NCBI GenBank assembly: GCA_964030475.1 | Contig: CAXIPT010000002.1 | Span: 8,264,553-8,328,552 of the forward strand | Reading direction: 5' to 3' | Origin: Tethya wilhelma | Taxonomy: Eukaryota > Porifera > Demospongiae > Tethyida > Tethyidae | Length of the DNA: 64,000 bases | Shown: one piece after another, positions 60,701 through 64,000 of the stretch | Layout: the number at the start of each line of letters is the position of its first letter | Position numbering within the stretch: the first letter of the stretch is position 1 | Translations under genes and position numbers: made by a program | The notes under the pieces: model-generated | The model's input: only the letters and a program-made list of their open reading frames with translations | Databases searched by the model: none | What the model was told of the DNA's origin: nothing

Positions 60701-63700
60701 TTGTTTTGTTTTTCCCTCATCATTCCAAGGCCTTGGTGTGAGAAGACCCTTCAAGAAGCTTGTGAGCTTCTTCTCTCTGAGATCAAACTAGCTCTTGATG
60801 TGTCTGGAGGGATGGCTGAGTACAGACAATCCCTGACCACTTCATTCTTCTTCAAGTTCTACCTCACTGTTCTGTCTCATTTACCGGGTGAATCCCTGGC
60901 TAATGAACTCATTAGTGCCACTCTCCCATTCCACAGAGAGCAGGTCAAGAGTACACAGGGATTCCAGAGAGTGTCAGAAGGTCAACCAAGTGAGGACACC
61001 ATAGGGAGACCAATGATGCACCTCTCAGCTCTACAACAAGCTACTGGAGAGGCTAGGTAATAATGTATGTAGAAAATGTATCTGTATGAATTATACAACC
61101 ACTTTGCTCTAACATATTTTGTGGTTAAAGCACATGTGGTTTATTATGATAGTAAAAATAAAGAATGTTCAATAATAATAATTATTTCTATGATGTAATC
61201 CAGATACATTGATGACATTCCTCATTTTGAAGGAGAGCTGTATGCAGGTCTGGTCTTGAGTACCAGGGTTCATGCAAAGATCATATCGGTGGACTACTGT
61301 GATGCTGTCAAGATGGAAGGGGTTAAAGGTTATGTGAGTGCAGCTGATGTACCTGGCTCCAATATCACAGGTGATTCAATAACTGCTGCAATGTGAAAAC
61401 ATTATGATAATATTATGCAACACAATGTTACATTAAATTGTGTAGGTTTGTTTTCTGATGAAGTGATCTTTGCTGAAGGGAAGGTGGAGAGCTTAGGACA
61501 GGTCATTGGTCTCATTGTGGCCATGAGTAAACCCCTGGCCCAACGAGCTGCCAAAGCCGTCAAAGTTACATATGAAGATTTACCAACTGTGATCACAATT
61601 GAGGTATGCTTCATTATTCACTGTCAAACAATTTCTTATACGGCTAGTACCATCACAGTGGTACATGTTTGGGTAGCATCTACTATTCTGTTTTGAAGAG
61701 TCAGTGTAGCTTCAAATGACTGTGTAGTCTCTTGAGCTTGTTTCTAAGTAGACAAGAAACATCAATGACAATGGATTCTTTACAGATTAACTTATGTAGT
61801 AAATTGAGGCATGCCTTGTTCCAATACTTTTCAACGCACTGCTCATCCCTACACTACTTATTTTTTGAAATTTTTACTACTTGTTAAAGTAATTCACAAT
61901 AACATGCAGTCCTCGTATAGCTGTATCAACATTGTACGTATGTCTGATTCTTTAGAACTCACCAGGTATGTGAGGTGCTGATGGAGTAAGCCAAAATTTC
62001 ATGTTTTGGTCCACACACACACACACACAAACCTTTCATGCCACGTACACTCATCACTCAGGATGCAATTGCTGCCAATTCTTTCTTTGAGCCAACACGT
62101 AAAATTGAAGATGGTGACTTTGACTCAGCCTATGCCAGTTCTGAACACCAGCTAGAAGGTGAAGTAAGGATTGGTGGACAGGAACACTTCTACCTTGAGA
62201 CCCAGGTCTGTATCGCTGTCCCAAAGGGGGAGGGAGGAGAGATGGAGATGTGGAGTGCCACTCAGGCTCTGAACAACACACAGATGAGCCTAACAAAAGC
62301 TCTTGGAGTGGAGGCTAACAAAATTGTCACTAGAGTCAAAAGAGTAGGTGAGTATTTTTCTTTAGTAGGTGATTTATGTTTGTTTGTTTGTTTGTTCTAA
62401 TAATCTTTTGGGCTATTTCATTTTCACCAGGTGGTGCATTTGGTGGAAAGGAAACTGCAGGACTAGTTGTATCACTGGCTGTTGCTGTGGCTGCCAATAA
62501 GTAAGATCTGTTAATTGAAATAAAATATTTTTCTCTTATCTTGATAATTCTTGAAACAGATTTGGTGTTCCTGTGAGGAACATGCTGGATCGAGATGAAG
62601 ACATGATATGTACTGGAGGAAGGCACCCCTACCTAGCTAAGTACAAAGTAAGATTTTTTGTATTCTATTACGTACATGTATGTTTGTACAATGGAGGGTT
62701 TTAGTGCCTATAAAGCCAGGAGGGATGTCATATATAGCTCACTGGTAGAGTATATGCTGTGGCTTCAACCAGTCTGCCTGGGTTTGAGGCCTAGTGACTG
62801 TCTAAGTTTAGGGATAATATGGGCTTGAATTGCTCTAGCACTGTTTCTTTTATCAACCTTCTCTCTGTTTGAGGTCTAAGTTGATGAGTTCAAAGGACAT
62901 TCATTGATATCACAATGGAGGGACCTTGGTATGAGGCTTTGAATGCACGGTGATTCTTTTCTATAAAGACTAAAATTTTATCTCGTATTGGCAAACATGA
63001 CTCATGATTTTTGTGTTCATCTGTGTAGGTTGGTTTCTCCTCTGATGGTAGAATATCGTCTCTGGAAGTCCACCTCTATTGTAATGGAGGGAGATCAGCA
63101 GATGTTTCTATTTTTGTAAGTATTCCCCTATAGCATGAAGGTTAACAGAATCTGACTTTCACAGACGTCTCTCGACAAACAGTTTGGAATTTAAGTTTTC
63201 GTGTATGAACTGTGCGATGTTTAAGTTATTATACATTAATAACTTATGGAGAATTTCGTGGAAAATATTGAACTTTCGTCAATATGGAATGTGATCCACA
63301 AGAAACCGCAATCAAAAGTTTGACTCCACGAAACTTTCCTACTATGTAATGAAAGAAAAACTACATTGTGTGTAGTTTTATTGTCTAACTGAGTGTGCAT
63401 GTGTATGGCCTCATTTGTAGATATTGGAAATCTCCATGACCAGCCTTGATAATACTTACAAGATTCCCAATATCCGTATCATTGGTCAAGCTTGTCGTAC
63501 TAACTTGGCTTCCAACACTTCCTTCAGAGGATTTGGAGGCCCTGAGGGAATGATGGTGATGGAGCAGATCATATCACACATTGCTGGTCATCTTGGAGTG
63601 GCAAGTGAGCATGTGCAGGAGATGAACATGTACAGAGATGGAGATGTGACTCCAATTGGAATGGTCCTGACAGAGTGCACCATCAGAAGGTGTTGGGAGA

Positions 63701-64000
63701 CTCTCAAGAAGAAGGCCTCTTACAAAGAGAGGAGGGCAGCCATCGACAACTACAACAAGTGAGTGAATTATACTGATGGTCCATAAATTTAGCCGTCTTT
63801 CTAAGTTTTGACGCCATAACTTTTTTCTTCAGTAGCAAAGGAGGCATTAGAACAAAACACACACACACACACACAAACATATTTGCACTATTATAGTACA
63901 ATATTAAGACCTATAGATATTTTGTTGGAGGTACATGTGTTAATGTTTGTTTGTTTGTTTGTTTACTTGTTTACTTGTTGGTTTGTTGGTCTCCAGCTCA
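57782..64000 (+). CDS. Xanthine dehydrogenase/aldehyde oxidase family, 5' 19 exons
   Basis: Exons: 57782-57835, 57955-58012, 58202-58537, 58599-58660, 58772-58927, 59096-59255, 59308-59472, 59560-59612, 59680-59773, 59846-59958, 60459-60649, 60730-61056, 61204-61370, 61446-61603, 62062-62347, 62431-62500, 62560-62647, 63029-63115, 63421-63758; the next begins at 63997. Phases agree throughout, giving 987 codons of about 1330. The order is a 2Fe-2S domain ([13 protein letters not shown]), a second 2Fe-2S domain ([19 protein letters not shown]), an FAD domain ([14 protein letters not shown], diverged from the usual GGN motif), then molybdopterin binding ([29 protein letters not shown]). Glu801 matches bovine XDH Glu802, Arg911 matches Arg912 and Phe913 matches Phe914, but Ile879 replaces the substrate-binding Arg880. 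XDH-like overall; substrate uncertain. Confidence 0.95.
60188..60323. mobile_element. TAGCCTCG MITE in an oxidase intron
   Basis: 136 bp. Near-perfect inverted ends of about 29 bp beginning TAGCCTCGTTCCCAGGCTCC. TGCCAGCTC is duplicated on both sides (60179-60187, 60324-60332). It lies in the intron between exons 10 and 11. Confidence 0.85.
61795..61884 (+). mobile_element. HLF 3' arm fragment in an oxidase intron
   Basis: TTGAGGCATGCCTTGTTCCA through TTTTTACTACTTG|T, in the intron between exons 14 and 15. Confidence 0.75.
62728..62805 (+). repeat. tRNA-like sequence, possible SINE head
   Basis: TAGCTCACTGGTAGAG at 62735-62750 resembles a Pol III A box, and GGTTTGAGGCC at 62781-62791 resembles a B box at tRNA-like spacing. 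Arms do not fold into a convincing tRNA, so this would be a tRNA pseudogene or SINE relic in the intron between exons 17 and 18. Confidence 0.35.

Noticed and set aside
25712..64000. One split XDH gene
   Set aside because: The C-terminal exons lie upstream of the N-terminal exons in the same orientation, so they cannot form one linear transcript as assembled.
1..64000. CRISPR array, operons, phage or bacterial features
   Set aside because: No regularly spaced direct repeats with unique spacers and no bacterial gene organisation. The split genes and transposons are eukaryotic.

Overview
The window looks like nuclear DNA of an early-branching animal, most likely a demosponge such as Amphimedon. 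This is inferred from AT-rich DNA, small GT-AG introns, a NACHT-LRR receptor gene, an animal-type lipoxygenase, a xanthine dehydrogenase family gene and very dense non-autonomous transposons. No database could be searched. The sequence is a scaffold: single N bases at 972, 8211, 14074, 17136, 18862, 21440, 28719, 32178, 34919, 37427, 40971 and 43055, plus an N run at 25535-25623, mark joins. Several joins separate near-identical segments, which suggests uncollapsed haplotypes or repeat-driven misjoins.

Four gene loci can be supported. (1) 9353-12555 (-): an NLR with a NACHT ATPase and ribonuclease-inhibitor-type LRRs, interrupted by two compensating frameshifts. (2) 25712-25991 (+): the last two exons of a xanthine dehydrogenase family gene whose upstream part is missing at the N run. 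(3) 51086-55155 (+): a five-exon PLAT/lipoxygenase gene with all five iron ligands. (4) 57782 to the window end (+): nineteen exons of a second xanthine dehydrogenase/aldehyde oxidase gene, 987 codons, running off the window. Its active site keeps the XDH glutamate but has Ile where XDH has the substrate-binding Arg.

The rest is mostly mobile DNA. 1-5000: a 970-bp perfect direct repeat, a Crypton-type tyrosine recombinase fragment and a LINE 3' end. 5000-9000 and 12.5-21.5 kb: terminal-inverted-repeat elements, nested insertions and a foldback family. 22-33 kb: a roughly 1-kb repeat family, LINE 3' ends and palindromes. 33-50 kb: nested MITEs, an inverted duplicated segment with an exon-like reading frame, a cluster of 20-bp palindromes, and a 3.5-kb composite of at least four nested elements.

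The most notable signal is a family with about twenty copies or fragments (called HLF below). It starts TCATACG, ends ACTTG, and inserted cleanly between A and T with no target duplication at four sites where the empty site is also in the window. That resembles a Helitron. Near its 3' end it carries a foldback with arms of about 105 bp; the arms are nearly identical within each copy but differ between copies.
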